Shown here: positions 38,501 to 45,279 of the stretch, one piece after another
Position numbering within the stretch: position 1 is the first letter of the stretch
How the letters are laid out: each line of letters begins with the position of its first letter
DNA from: Streptococcus oralis
Lineage (GTDB): Bacteria; Bacillota; Bacilli; Lactobacillales; Streptococcaceae
Assembly: GCF_016127915.1 (NCBI RefSeq)
Contig: NZ_CP066059.1
Span: forward strand, 372,001 to 436,000
DNA: 64,000 nt
Direction of reading: 5' to 3'
Program-made: the position numbers and the translations under genes
The notes under the pieces: generated by a model
Told to the model about the DNA's origin: nothing
Database searches by the model: none
The model's input: only the letters and a program-made list of their open reading frames with translations

Positions 38501-38869
38501 ATCATCTAAATAGCTAATACCACGTCTCTTAACAATGTTCTTTAAAGCTATGAACAGTTCTTCATTCGTTAGTTGCTGATTCAAGCCATCTACACGAAGT
38601 CGATATGGATTAAGATTAATGGATACCTTAGAAAAATCAGTTAACAAACCATAGTCTTCAAATAAATCTTGGAAGCGAACACCACGATGTTTTTTCCGAC
38701 GATTTAATCGTCTAGCCTGTCTATTTTTTCTTCTTTCAACATTATTATCAGCTGTTGCAGCTGGAAAAAGTCGTGAATTCACATGAATAATCTTTCCAGA
38801 ATTTTTTTCTAGAATTCCCACTCCTACGGATGCAATACCAATATCCAATCCTAAAACTAAACCGTTCAT
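35501..38869 (-). CDS. cas9: CRISPR-associated endonuclease Cas9, St1 type II-A
   Basis: RNA-guided DNA endonuclease of 1122 residues, close in length and sequence to S. thermophilus CRISPR1 Cas9 (1121). RuvC-I with Asp9 in LVLGLDIGIASVG, Arg-rich bridge helix (ERRKNRQARRLNRRKKH), RuvC-II IVIEMAREN (about 510), HNH EIDHILPLSLSFDDSLSNK (His about 600), and RuvC-III HHHAVDALIIAAS (about 740) are all intact. The C-terminal PAM-interacting part is also St1-like (SNISIFKVKTDVLGKKHII), so an NNAGAAW-like PAM is a reasonable guess. Start is ATG 38869, AGGAG seven bases upstream; the TTG two codons earlier is less likely. Confidence 0.98.
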   Translation of the reverse strand: MNGLVLGLDIGIASVGVGILEKNSGKIIHVNSRLFPAATADNNVERRKNRQARRLNRRKKHRGVRFQDLFEDYGLLTDFSKVSINLNPYRLRVDGLNQQLTNEELFIALKNIVKRRGISYLDDASEDGGTVSSDYGKAVEENRKLLAEQTPGQIQLERFEKYGQLRGDFTVEENGEKCRLINVFSTSAYKKEAERILRKQQEFNSKITDEFIEDYLKILTGKRKYYHGPGNEKSRTDYGRFRTDGTTLDNIFGVLIGKCTFYPEEYRASKASYTAQEFNLLNDLNNLTVPTETKKLSEEQKKTIIEYAKLAKTLGASTLLKYIAKMIDASVDQIRGYRVDLNNKPEMHTFEVYRKMQSLETISVGELSRNVLDELAHILTLNTEREGIEEAINSKLMGVFSQDQVLELVQFRKNNSSLFSKGWHNFSLKLMMELIPELYETSEEQMTILTRLGKQKSKETSKRTKYIDEKEVTEEIYNPVVAKSVRQAIKIINEATKKHGIFDNIVIEMARENNEEDAKKDYIKRQKANQDEKNAAMEKAAFQYNGKKELPDNIFHGHKELATKIRLWHQQGEKCLYTGKNIPISDLIHNQYKYEIDHILPLSLSFDDSLSNKVLVLATANQEKGQRTPFQALDSMDDGWSYREFKSYVKESKLLSNKKKEYLLTEEDISKIEVKQKFIERNLVDTRYSSRVVLNALQDFYKNHNFDTTISVVRGQFTSQLRRKWGLEKSRETYHHHAVDALIIAASSQLRLWKKQNNPLITYKEGQFVDSETGEIIPLADDEYKELVFKAPYDHFVDTLRSKTFEDSILFSYQVDSKYNRKISDATIYATRKAKLDKDKSEETYVLGKIKDIYSQAGYDAFIKIYNKDKSKFLMYHKDPQTFEKVIEEILRTYPSKELNDKNKEIPCNPFEKYRQENGPIRKYSKKGNGPEIKSLKYYDNKLGNHIDITPDGSDNQVVLQSIAPWRTDVYYNHKTGKYELLGLKYADLQFEKGSGAYSISIEKYLSIKDREGVDSQAEFKFTLYKNDLILIKDNQTNEEQFFRFLSRTMPNVKHYVELKPYDKAKFDGEQPLISLFGKVAKGGQCLKGLNKSNISIFKVKTDVLGKKHIIKKEGDEPKLKF

Positions 38870-39014
38870 AGTCAAACTCCTAACTCATTATAATATTAAT
38901 CAAATTTTACTCCTTACTTTCTAAAAAATCAAATCATTATATGCAATTAACTAAAATATCCTGTCTTTTTATAATTATATGCAAATTCTCCCGTTTTCAT
39001 CATTGATAAAAAAC
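38870..39014. other. AT-rich gap upstream of cas9
   Basis: Non-coding, very AT-rich. Two perfect TATAAT boxes occur on the minus strand (38892-38887 and 38941-38936), either of which could be the cas9 -10; neither has a convincing -35 or TGn. Nothing else seen. Confidence 0.5.
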
Positions 39015-39038
39015 AAAAAAGCGTGATCTCACGCTTTT
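39015..39038 (-). terminator. terminator after tRNA-Arg, edge of the cas locus
   Basis: AAAAAAGCGTGA / TCACGCTTTT stem with a very short loop; T-run on the minus strand. It separates tRNA-Arg from the CRISPR-Cas locus. Confidence 0.75.
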
Positions 39039-39087
39039 GGAGTTCTATTTTAACTTGAGTAATTTCTGTTTAAAATTACTCGTTTAC

Positions 39088-39159
39088 TGCTCCCTGCAGG
39101 AATCGAACCTGCAACTACTCCTTAGGAGGGAGTTGTTATATCCATTGAACTAAGGGAGC
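39088..39159 (-). tRNA. tRNA-Arg (CCT anticodon)
   Basis: Seventy-two nt cloverleaf on the minus strand. Acceptor stem GCTCCCT / AGGGAGC, anticodon stem ACTCC / GGAGT with loop CTCCTAA (anticodon CCT, reading AGG), and T-arm GCAGGTTCGATTCCTGC. The 3' CCA is not encoded. Confidence 0.96.
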
Positions 39160-39165
39160 TAGATA

Positions 39166-39193
39166 AAAACCCTGCTGGGTGAGCAGAGTTTTT
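39166..39193 (-). terminator. terminator after rplS
   Basis: Minus strand stem CTCTGCT / CAGCAGGG with loop CACC, followed by TTTTTA, between rplS and tRNA-Arg. Confidence 0.75.
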
Positions 39194-39201
39194 TAGTCGA
39201 A

Positions 39202-39549
39202 TTAACGACGGATTTCTTTGATACGAGCCGCTTTACCTTGAAGTGCACGCAAGTAGTACAATTTCGCACGACGTACTTTACCGTAACGAACAACTTCGAT
39301 CTTTTCAACACGTGGAGTGTGGATTGGGAAGATACGTTCAACACCTACACCGTTAGAGATTTTACGAACTGTGTAGTTTTCTGAGATGCCAGCACCTTTA
39401 CGTGCAATAACAACACCTTCAAAAATCTGGATACGTTCACGGTTACCTTCGACAACTTTCGCGTGTACACGAACAGTGTCACCAGGACGGAATGATGGGA
39501 TATCTGTACGAAGTTGACCTTCAGTCAAGCTTTGGATTAATGGATTCAT
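39202..39549 (-). CDS. rplS: 50S ribosomal protein L19
   Basis: Large-subunit protein at the 30S interface, 115 residues. [20 protein letters not shown] at the start, [20 protein letters not shown], and the C-terminal [20 protein letters not shown] are diagnostic. Ribosome binding site AGGAG. Single-gene unit with leader and terminator. Confidence 0.97.
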
Positions 39550-39627
39550 TTTATTCTCCTATCTTTGTCAATCTTGAGGAACCTTCCTCAGCGGATAAAC
39601 TGTATTTTTGTGCGTCCATTACACACA
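39550..39627 (-). ncRNA. probable L19-type leader of rplS
   Basis: Seventy-eight nt leader between promoter and rplS with a GAGGAAcctTCCTC hairpin (39575-39588). Position and hairpin fit the Firmicute L19 leader; conserved bases not verified. Confidence 0.5.
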
Positions 39628-39633
39628 AGATAC

Positions 39634-39662
39634 AGTTTACCAAATTTCCACCTAAAAGTAAA
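39634..39662 (-). promoter_or_regulatory. rplS promoter
   Basis: Minus strand: -35 TTTACT (39662-39657), 17-bp spacer, -10 TAAACT (39639-39634). The crcB stop is 5 bp upstream. Confidence 0.6.
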
Positions 39663-39667
39663 GAAAT

Positions 39668-39997
39668 TTATAGCAGAATTCCTAAAAAAATCGCTAGAAA
39701 ACCGCCTAGGTATGTTAAGACAAAATAGCTATAAAATACCTTTTTATCACTTAATAGTTTTTGCAGTTCGTCATTCAAGGTTGAAAAGGTCGTTAACCCT
39801 CCACAAAAGCCTGTCGCTAGGATGGCATAGATTTCCTTGGACTCCACATGATTGTAGAGCAAGCTAATCAAAAAACAGCCTAGAAGATTGGCTATGAGAG
39901 TTCCTAAAGGAATTTTGGAAGCTTGATTATAGCGGGAAAAGAAATACCGCACTAGGGCTCCGAACCCGCAGGCGATTGCAAGATAAACGATTACCAT
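39668..39997 (-). CDS. crcB: fluoride exporter CrcB/Fluc, subunit 2
   Basis: Small four-helix fluoride channel protein of 109 residues. GTLIANLLGCFLISLLYN and ATGFCGGLTTFSTLN are the family motifs. It overlaps the preceding crcB gene by 7 bp. Pairs of tandem crcB genes usually form a hetero-dimeric channel. No fluoride riboswitch was recognised. Confidence 0.93.
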   Translation of the reverse strand: MVIVYLAIACGFGALVRYFFSRYNQASKIPLGTLIANLLGCFLISLLYNHVESKEIYAILATGFCGGLTTFSTLNDELQKLLSDKKVFYSYFVLTYLGGFLAIFLGILL

Positions 39998-40365
39998 TTC
40001 TTCCTCCCTAGAACATAAGCCAAGAGCAGACCTCCACCAATGCTCAAAAATAAGTAGATGCCTAAACTAAGATAACGCCCGGTATCAAGCAGTTTTACTG
40101 CATCAAGCATTAGACTAGAAAAGGTTGTTAAACCTCCGCAAAAACCCGTCCCCAGCGCCAAAACCAAGCCTTTACTACTTCCTTTATAAACCAGATAACC
40201 TTTCACCAGATAGACTAAGCAGAAAATACCCAGATAGTTGACAAGGAGGGTACCCCAAGGAAAGTCGGGACTGGCTGGTAACCAAGTAGAAACCAGGTAG
40301 CGGACAAGACCTCCCAACATAGCAGCCAGAAAAATCCCGAGCGGATAAAATTGTTCCTTTTTCAT
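39991..40365 (-). CDS. crcB: fluoride exporter CrcB/Fluc, subunit 1
   Basis: 124-residue partner of the second CrcB. Motifs are MLGGLVRYLVSTWLP, WGTLLVNYLGIF and GTGFCGGLTTFSSLM, with four membrane helices. Its start overlaps the chorismate mutase stop by 4 bp, so the three genes are translated together. Confidence 0.93.
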   Translation of the reverse strand: MKKEQFYPLGIFLAAMLGGLVRYLVSTWLPASPDFPWGTLLVNYLGIFCLVYLVKGYLVYKGSSKGLVLALGTGFCGGLTTFSSLMLDAVKLLDTGRYLSLGIYLFLSIGGGLLLAYVLGRKKW

Positions 40366-40628
40366 TTGATGTTTTGATCCTGATAATCACGCGAACGTTT
40401 GAGAATGTCTGAAAAAGTCGCAACAATGGTCTCCTGGTAGCGCTTATCTTCTACTCGATTTTTGACCTTTTCAAAAATAACTTCTTCTCTCTTAGAATCT
40501 AAGATTGGCTTACCAGATGCTTTCTTATAAGCGACAACCCCTTCAACTAGGTGCATCCGTTCTTCTAGGAGCTTGACGATTTGGTCGTCGATTTGATCAA
40601 TTTCTTGGCGAATAATATCTAAGTTCAT
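40362..40628 (-). CDS. chorismate mutase, AroQ type
   Basis: Converts chorismate to prephenate for Phe/Tyr synthesis. The 88-residue all-helical protein is the AroQ fold: RQEIDQIDDQIVKLLEERM, AYKKASGKPILDSKREE with the active-site Lys/Arg. It is a free-standing domain. First gene of the chorismate mutase-crcB-crcB operon. Confidence 0.9.
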   Translation of the reverse strand: MNLDIIRQEIDQIDDQIVKLLEERMHLVEGVVAYKKASGKPILDSKREEVIFEKVKNRVEDKRYQETIVATFSDILKRSRDYQDQNIK

Positions 40629-40702
40629 ACAGTCTCCTCCTTTATTTGAATTATTGTATCAAAAAGCTTCTAAATAGGCTAGTAAAATCCCAAAATAACT
40701 AA

Positions 40703-40735
40703 TAAAAAAACGCACTGACTTCTTCCAGTCAGCGC
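40703..40735 (-). terminator. terminator after the flavodoxin gene
   Basis: Minus strand CGCTGACT / AGTCAGTGCG stem with loop GGAAGA, then TTTTTTT. Confidence 0.85.
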
Positions 40736-40745
40736 AGTTTGATTC

Positions 40746-41189
40746 TTATCCTACTTTTGCAGCCAATTCTTCTGCGAATTGTTCCAAACGTTCGATGTCT
40801 TCTTCTTCGGCAGAAAGGTCTACTTTAACACACTCTGAACCTTTTTCAGCTCCTGTCGCTACAAATACACGATCAAAGTCATCAACAGCCTTACAGAATT
40901 CGTCGTAGAAGGTATCTCCTGAACCGACCACTCCGTAAATTTTGCCATTCAAGTTGAGATCAGCTAGGTCTTCGTAGAAGTCCATCATCTCATCTGGCAA
41001 TTCTCCATCTCCGTAAGTGTAAGTCGCAACGATTGCGATATCCGCTTCCAAGAAGTCTGAAGCGTCAACAGTCGTACATTCATCAACATCGACATTCAAG
41101 CCCAAGTCACGCAATTTATCTGCTACAATATCTGCAATTTCTTCGGTATTACCGGTCATACTGGCAAATACAATTTTTGCTAATGCCAT
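40746..41189 (-). CDS. flavodoxin
   Basis: FMN-containing electron carrier, 147 residues, cytoplasmic. The FMN phosphate loop is VFASMTGNTEEIADIVA, followed by ATYTYGDGELPDEMMDFYEDL and VVGSGDTFYDEFCKAVDDF. The protein is very acidic, as usual. Single-gene unit, divergent from the DHH phosphodiesterase. Confidence 0.93.
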   Translation of the reverse strand: MALAKIVFASMTGNTEEIADIVADKLRDLGLNVDVDECTTVDASDFLEADIAIVATYTYGDGELPDEMMDFYEDLADLNLNGKIYGVVGSGDTFYDEFCKAVDDFDRVFVATGAEKGSECVKVDLSAEEEDIERLEQFAEELAAKVG

Positions 41190-41257
41190 ATCGTCCTCCT
41201 CAATTTATCTTTCTCCATTATATCATATCTTTTTCATTTTAAAAATAAAAATTCTTG

Positions 41258-41266
41258 TGCTACAAT
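41258..41266 (+). promoter_or_regulatory. promoter of the DHH phosphodiesterase gene
   Basis: TGCTACAAT: -10 TACAAT with TGn extension, 27 bp before the start; -35 weak. Confidence 0.55.
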
Positions 41267-41292
41267 GAAATGAGAAAGAATTGAGGTTATTT

Positions 41293-42237
41293 ATGGAAAT
41301 TTGCCAGCAAATATTAGAGAAAATCAAAGAATACGATACCATTATCATTCATCGTCATATGAAACCAGATCCGGATGCCTTAGGGAGTCAAGTGGGATTG
41401 AAAGCTCTTCTCACACACCATTTTCCAGAAAAGACTATCAAAGCAGTCGGTTTTAACGAACCAACTCTAACCTGGATGGCGGAAATGGATACTGTCCAAG
41501 ACAGTGTCTACCAAGGAGCTCTTGCTATTATTTGTGATACAGCGAATCGCCCTCGTATCGATGACAAACGCTACGAACAAGCTGCTTTCACCATTAAAAT
41601 CGATCACCATCCAAATGATGATATCTATGGTGACCTATCATGGGTGGATACAAGTTCAAGCAGTGCTAGTGAGATGATTGCATTATTTGCTCAAGAAAAT
41701 CAGCTAGCTTTGTCTAGTGAAGCGGCACGACTTCTCTATGCAGGAATTGTCGGGGACACAGGGCGTTTTCTCTACCCGTCAACTAGTGCCCGTACCTTTA
41801 GAATAGCTAGCCAGCTCCGAGAAATTGATTTTGACTTTGCTGGATTGTCTCGTCAAATGGATACCATGAGCTTCAAGATTGCAAAACTGCAAGGCTTTGT
41901 CTATGATCATTTAGAAGTTGATGAAGACGGGGCTGCACGCGTTCTGCTTACTCAAGACATCTTGGAAAAATATAAGGTTACGGATGCTGAAACAGCGGCA
42001 ATTGTCGGAGCACCTGGCCGAATCGATACCGTTAAGGCTTGGGCTATCTTTGTTGAACAAACTGATGGCCACTTCCGCGTGCGAATGCGCAGTAAAATCA
42101 CTCCTATCAATGAAATTGCCAAACGACATGACGGTGGAGGGCATCCATTAGCCAGTGGCGCTAATTCCTATAGTCTAGAAGAAAACGAACAAATATACCA
42201 AGAGCTGAAAGAAGTTCTACAGATTCACCAAGGCTAA
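41293..42237 (+). CDS. DHH/DHHA1 phosphoesterase (Pde2/NrnA-like)
   Basis: Manganese-dependent phosphodiesterase, 314 residues. Metal motifs are IIIHRHMKPDPDALGSQVG, ICDTANRPRI and KIDHHPNDD; the DHHA1 part ends with KRHDGGGHPLASGA. Streptococcal homologues degrade pApA from cyclic di-AMP turnover, and NrnA relatives degrade nano-RNA and pAp. Start at ATG 41293 (MEICQQILEKIK) with GAGGT upstream; the TTG at 41281 is less likely. Confidence 0.9.
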   Translation: MEICQQILEKIKEYDTIIIHRHMKPDPDALGSQVGLKALLTHHFPEKTIKAVGFNEPTLTWMAEMDTVQDSVYQGALAIICDTANRPRIDDKRYEQAAFTIKIDHHPNDDIYGDLSWVDTSSSSASEMIALFAQENQLALSSEAARLLYAGIVGDTGRFLYPSTSARTFRIASQLREIDFDFAGLSRQMDTMSFKIAKLQGFVYDHLEVDEDGAARVLLTQDILEKYKVTDAETAAIVGAPGRIDTVKAWAIFVEQTDGHFRVRMRSKITPINEIAKRHDGGGHPLASGANSYSLEENEQIYQELKEVLQIHQG

Positions 42238-42259
42238 GAAAGAATTTTCTTGGCCTTTT
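42231..42259 (+). terminator. terminator overlapping the phosphodiesterase stop
   Basis: Stem GGCTAAGAAA / TTTCTTGGCC followed by TTTTA; the stop codon TAA is inside the stem. Confidence 0.75.
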
Positions 42260-42305
42260 AAATGCTATATTCTTAAAATATACGGTTTCTTTGTCCCTCA
42301 GTTTA

Positions 42306-42314
42306 TGGTATAAT
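42306..42314 (+). promoter_or_regulatory. extended -10 promoter of the acidic-tail membrane protein
   Basis: TGGTATAAT, perfect -10 with TGn, 30 bp before the ATG at 42345. Confidence 0.6.
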
Positions 42315-42344
42315 AAATCAAACCGAATAAAAGGAGACTTAATA

Positions 42345-43175
42345 ATGGAAAAAAATCGTTTGTTTATCCTCATTTCTGCTGGAGTAGCAATCCTTGGTTC
42401 ACTCTTGCCATGGGCCAGTTTAAATGCAGGTGCTTTTGGTTCCTATAGTGTGAATGGTTACCAAGGAGATGGGTGGTTTGTCATTATCGCAGCTATTGTA
42501 TCTATTGTTCTTGCATGCCTAAATAATATGAATAAAGCAATGCCTAAAGGGTTCTCAATTGGTGTCATTGTTGCAGGTGCAATTGCAACTCTCGTCACAC
42601 TAATTAATCTTTTTAGTGTAAACAAGTACGTGTCTAACTTTGGTGGATATGGCGTTTCAATCGGCTTTGGTTTGATCTTGGCTCTTCTTGCTAGCATTGC
42701 ACTTGTTGTAACTGGTCTCTTGGCAATGTCAGGTGGTAAAATTACAAAAGAGTCATTTACTGAATTAGCTGAGTCTGGTAAAGATTTTGCTCAAACTGTC
42801 GGACGTGTAACAAGCTCTACCGTTAAAACTGCAGTAGAAGAAATCAAAAAAGAATCTCAAGAACGTAAAAAAGAAGAAACTACTGCTGAGAAAACAGAGA
42901 CTGCTAAAGAGGAAACCGAGCAAAAAGAAGAAGCTAAGGAACCAACTAATGTGGAGGCTGAATCAGCAGCAGAAAATGCAGAACCAGTAAAAGAAGAAAC
43001 TACTGAATCTGAAACAAAAACAGAAGCTGAACCAGTAGCCGAACCAACTGAAACAGAGGCTGAAGCTGAAACTGTAACAGAATCAACAGAAACAGAAACT
43101 ACTGAAACTGAAAAAGAAGCAAAATTAGCAGAAGAAAACGCAGAACCAGTAAAAGAAACAGAAGTAAAAAATTAA
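42345..43175 (+). CDS. membrane protein with long Glu/Thr-rich repetitive tail
   Basis: 276-residue protein, family not recognised. Residues about 1-130 hold four hydrophobic segments (LFILISAGVAILGSLLPWAS, FVIIAAIVSIVLACL, GVIVAGAIATLVTLI, LILALLASIALVVTGLL). From about 140 to the end the sequence is low-complexity, dominated by Glu, Thr, Lys and Ala. AENAEPVKE and EENAEPVKE occur near 205 and 262, and TETE-type runs lie between. The start has AAGGAG at the right distance. It has its own promoter and terminator. The tail is probably disordered and cytoplasmic or wall-facing; topology is undecided. Confidence 0.75.
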   Translation: MEKNRLFILISAGVAILGSLLPWASLNAGAFGSYSVNGYQGDGWFVIIAAIVSIVLACLNNMNKAMPKGFSIGVIVAGAIATLVTLINLFSVNKYVSNFGGYGVSIGFGLILALLASIALVVTGLLAMSGGKITKESFTELAESGKDFAQTVGRVTSSTVKTAVEEIKKESQERKKEETTAEKTETAKEETEQKEEAKEPTNVEAESAAENAEPVKEETTESETKTEAEPVAEPTETEAEAETVTESTETETTETEKEAKLAEENAEPVKETEVKN

Positions 43176-43222
43176 CAAGAAGAAAAAGCTCCAAATCAAG
43201 AGAACTAATCATTCTTCTACCG

Positions 43223-43252
43223 TCACTCCAGTAAACACTGGAGTGATTTTTT
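43223..43252 (+). terminator. terminator after the acidic-tail membrane protein
   Basis: Stem CACTCCAG / CTGGAGTG with loop TAAACA, followed by ATTTTTT. Confidence 0.85.
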
Positions 43253-43284
43253 ATCAAGATTTTTAATAAAATCAGGGAAAAGAC

Positions 43285-43313
43285 TTGCCAAACTTACCAG
43301 AATCTGATAGACT
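43285..43313 (+). promoter_or_regulatory. promoter of rpmE2
   Basis: -35 TTGCCA (43285-43290), 17-bp spacer, -10 TAGACT (43308-43313). A CTATGG...CCATGG pair in the 50-nt leader could form a small L31-type regulatory hairpin. Confidence 0.65.
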
Positions 43314-43371
43314 AGTAAGGTAACAATCTATGGCTCGCAAAGAGACCATGGCAGAAAGGAAATATTGCAAA

Positions 43372-43614
43372 ATGAAAAAAGATATCCATCCAGAATATCG
43401 CCCAGTTGTCTTCATGGACACAACTACTGGTTACAAATTCCTTAGCGGTTCAACAAAACGCTCTAACGAAACTGTTGAGTTCGAAGGCGAAACTTACCCA
43501 TTGATCCGTGTGGAAATTTCATCAGACTCACACCCATTCTACACTGGACGTCAAAAGTTCACTCAAGCAGATGGACGCGTGGATCGTTTCAACAAAAAAT
43601 ACGGTCTCAAATAA
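43372..43614 (+). CDS. rpmE2: 50S ribosomal protein L31, type B (zinc-free)
   Basis: Eighty-residue L31 of the type B form, which lacks the zinc-binding Cys residues and is used when zinc is scarce in species that have both. [20 protein letters not shown] and [20 protein letters not shown] are diagnostic. Start chosen at 43372; the frame upstream reads through the leader. Single-gene unit. Confidence 0.96.
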   Translation: MKKDIHPEYRPVVFMDTTTGYKFLSGSTKRSNETVEFEGETYPLIRVEISSDSHPFYTGRQKFTQADGRVDRFNKKYGLK

Positions 43615-43619
43615 TGATA

Positions 43620-43651
43620 AAAAAGAACAGTTACCACTGTTCTTTTTTTTG
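43620..43651 (+). terminator. bidirectional terminator after rpmE2
   Basis: AAAAAGAACAG / CTGTTCTTTTTTTT stem with loop TTACCA, T-runs on both strands; lies between convergent rpmE2 and mntH. Confidence 0.85.
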
Positions 43652-43731
43652 TACTTCTTTTTATGAACCAATCACTACTACTTTCTCTTTATCAACCTTC
43701 ACGCTGACACTATAAATGATTTCAAACGAGG

Positions 43732-45066
43732 TTAAAAAATATCGAAAAGAAGCTTGATATTGAGAATGGTCAAGATGATTGAAACTGCGTAACCTAGGAT
43801 GGTGTTCCACTTAGCATTGGTAAATTCTCCCATCAGTGACTTCTTAGAGGTCAGATAGATTAAGGGGAAGATTGAAAACGGAAGAGCAATTGACAGAAAG
43901 ACCTGTGAATAGACCAATAACTGATCCAAGGTTTTTTCTTGATGCCCAAACAAGACGGCAACAATAATCACAGGGAGTAAGGCAAAAATCCGTGTACCGA
44001 TACGGATAATCCACTGAGGCAATTTCAGATGCAAGAAACCTTCCATGACAATCTGTCCTGTTAAAGTACCTGTAATGGTCGAATTTTGTCCACTTGCTAA
44101 GAGGGCTAGGGCAAATAAAGTTGACAGAGTTGAGCTGGCTATCGCTCCTGCTATTGTCGAATCCTGTAAAGCATTGTACATTTGGGAGAATGCCGAAATT
44201 TCAGATGCATGACCAAAAAAGAGAGATGCCCCTAAAATAAGAAGCAAGGAATTGACAATAAAGGCTAGGGACAACTGAAGATTTGAATCCCAGGTCATAA
44301 AACGCACGGCTTTTCGAACATCCTTCTTATCTTTGTGATTGATTTTCCTTGTTTGGGATAGAGAGGAATGGAGATAGAGATTATGGGGCATGACTGTCGC
44401 ACCTACAATCCCTAAAGCCAAGGTCAATTGACTTTCATGGCCTGGTAACGGTGTTTCAAATAAAGTTGAAGTTGGTAAATAACCACCAATAATCCCCTGG
44501 ATACTTGGATTAGATAAGGCCACCAGATAGGTAAAGATGGCTAATATGGTTAAAATAAGAGTCGTAACAATGGCTTCAATTTTTTTGAAGCCAAATTTCA
44601 TTAACAACAACAAAAGAAATACATCTAAAACGGTTAAGAGGATAGCGACCATAATCGGTATTTTAAATAAAAGATTTAAGGCAATCGCTGAGCCTAAAAC
44701 CTCGGCTAAGTCGGTCGCCATTAAAGCTAATTCTAAAATCACCCATAAACTATAACGAAGCCACTTGGGAGCATGATGTGCAGTCGCCTGTGCTAGGTCC
44801 ATCTTAGTTACGATACCGAGCTTTCCAGCCATCTGTTGTAGCTGCATGGCGATGATGGATGAAATCAAAATAACAAATAAGAGACTGTACTTGTAGGAGG
44901 CACCACCAACCACACTGGTAATCCAGTTTCCAGGATCCATATAACCAACTGCTACAAGGGCTCCAGGTCCTAAGAATGCTTTTAGATTTTGCCAAAAATG
45001 ATTGTTATTGGGAGTTTCAATAGATTGGTTAATCTCAGAAAGAGAGACTTTTTTGTAAGAAGACAT
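43732..45066 (-). CDS. mntH: Nramp-family manganese/iron transporter
   Basis: Proton-coupled divalent metal importer, 444 residues and about eleven membrane helices. The metal-binding motif of helix 1 is GYMDPGNW and that of helix 6 is GATVMPHNLYLHS; both are intact. The N-terminal 25 residues are polar. Single gene convergent with rpmE2. Manganese import would support oxidative stress defence. No MntR-type operator was recognised in the 90 bp between promoter and start. Confidence 0.94.
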   Translation of the reverse strand: MSSYKKVSLSEINQSIETPNNNHFWQNLKAFLGPGALVAVGYMDPGNWITSVVGGASYKYSLLFVILISSIIAMQLQQMAGKLGIVTKMDLAQATAHHAPKWLRYSLWVILELALMATDLAEVLGSAIALNLLFKIPIMVAILLTVLDVFLLLLLMKFGFKKIEAIVTTLILTILAIFTYLVALSNPSIQGIIGGYLPTSTLFETPLPGHESQLTLALGIVGATVMPHNLYLHSSLSQTRKINHKDKKDVRKAVRFMTWDSNLQLSLAFIVNSLLLILGASLFFGHASEISAFSQMYNALQDSTIAGAIASSTLSTLFALALLASGQNSTITGTLTGQIVMEGFLHLKLPQWIIRIGTRIFALLPVIIVAVLFGHQEKTLDQLLVYSQVFLSIALPFSIFPLIYLTSKKSLMGEFTNAKWNTILGYAVSIILTILNIKLLFDIF

Positions 45067-45158
45067 AGGAATTTTACACTTTCTAATCTGTCTTTACTTT
45101 TTTAAATGGAATTTTTGAAAATATCATAAAAATAGTTTCCCATTTCCAATTCTTCCTT

Positions 45159-45164
45159 ATTATA
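45159..45164 (-). promoter_or_regulatory. -10 of the mntH promoter
   Basis: Minus strand TATAAT with TGA before it; TTAAGA 17 bp upstream could be the -35. The leader to mntH is about 90 nt. Confidence 0.5.
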
Positions 45165-45225
45165 TCACAATTTAGAATGATTCTTAAGGAAAGAATGATG
45201 GTTGAAATAGACAATAGCTGTATTG

Positions 45226-45257
45226 CAAAAGCCAGCGTCAGAAAACGCTGGCTTTAA
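45226..45257 (-). terminator. hairpin after carB
   Basis: Stem AAAGCCAGCG / CGCTGGCTTT with loop TCAGAAAA, 20 bp after the carB stop. The T-run is weak, so this is a probable rather than sure terminator. Confidence 0.6.
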
Positions 45258-45279
45258 AACTGTGAAAATTCTGTATCAA

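Noticed and set aside
39668..40365. Fluoride riboswitch upstream of the crcB pair
   Set aside because: The crcB genes follow chorismate mutase with overlaps, leaving no room for an adjacent riboswitch; none was recognised before the mutase gene either.
43652..43731. Possible small gene between rpmE2 and mntH
   Set aside because: Only short frames without ribosome binding sites; the stretch looks like plain intergenic DNA.
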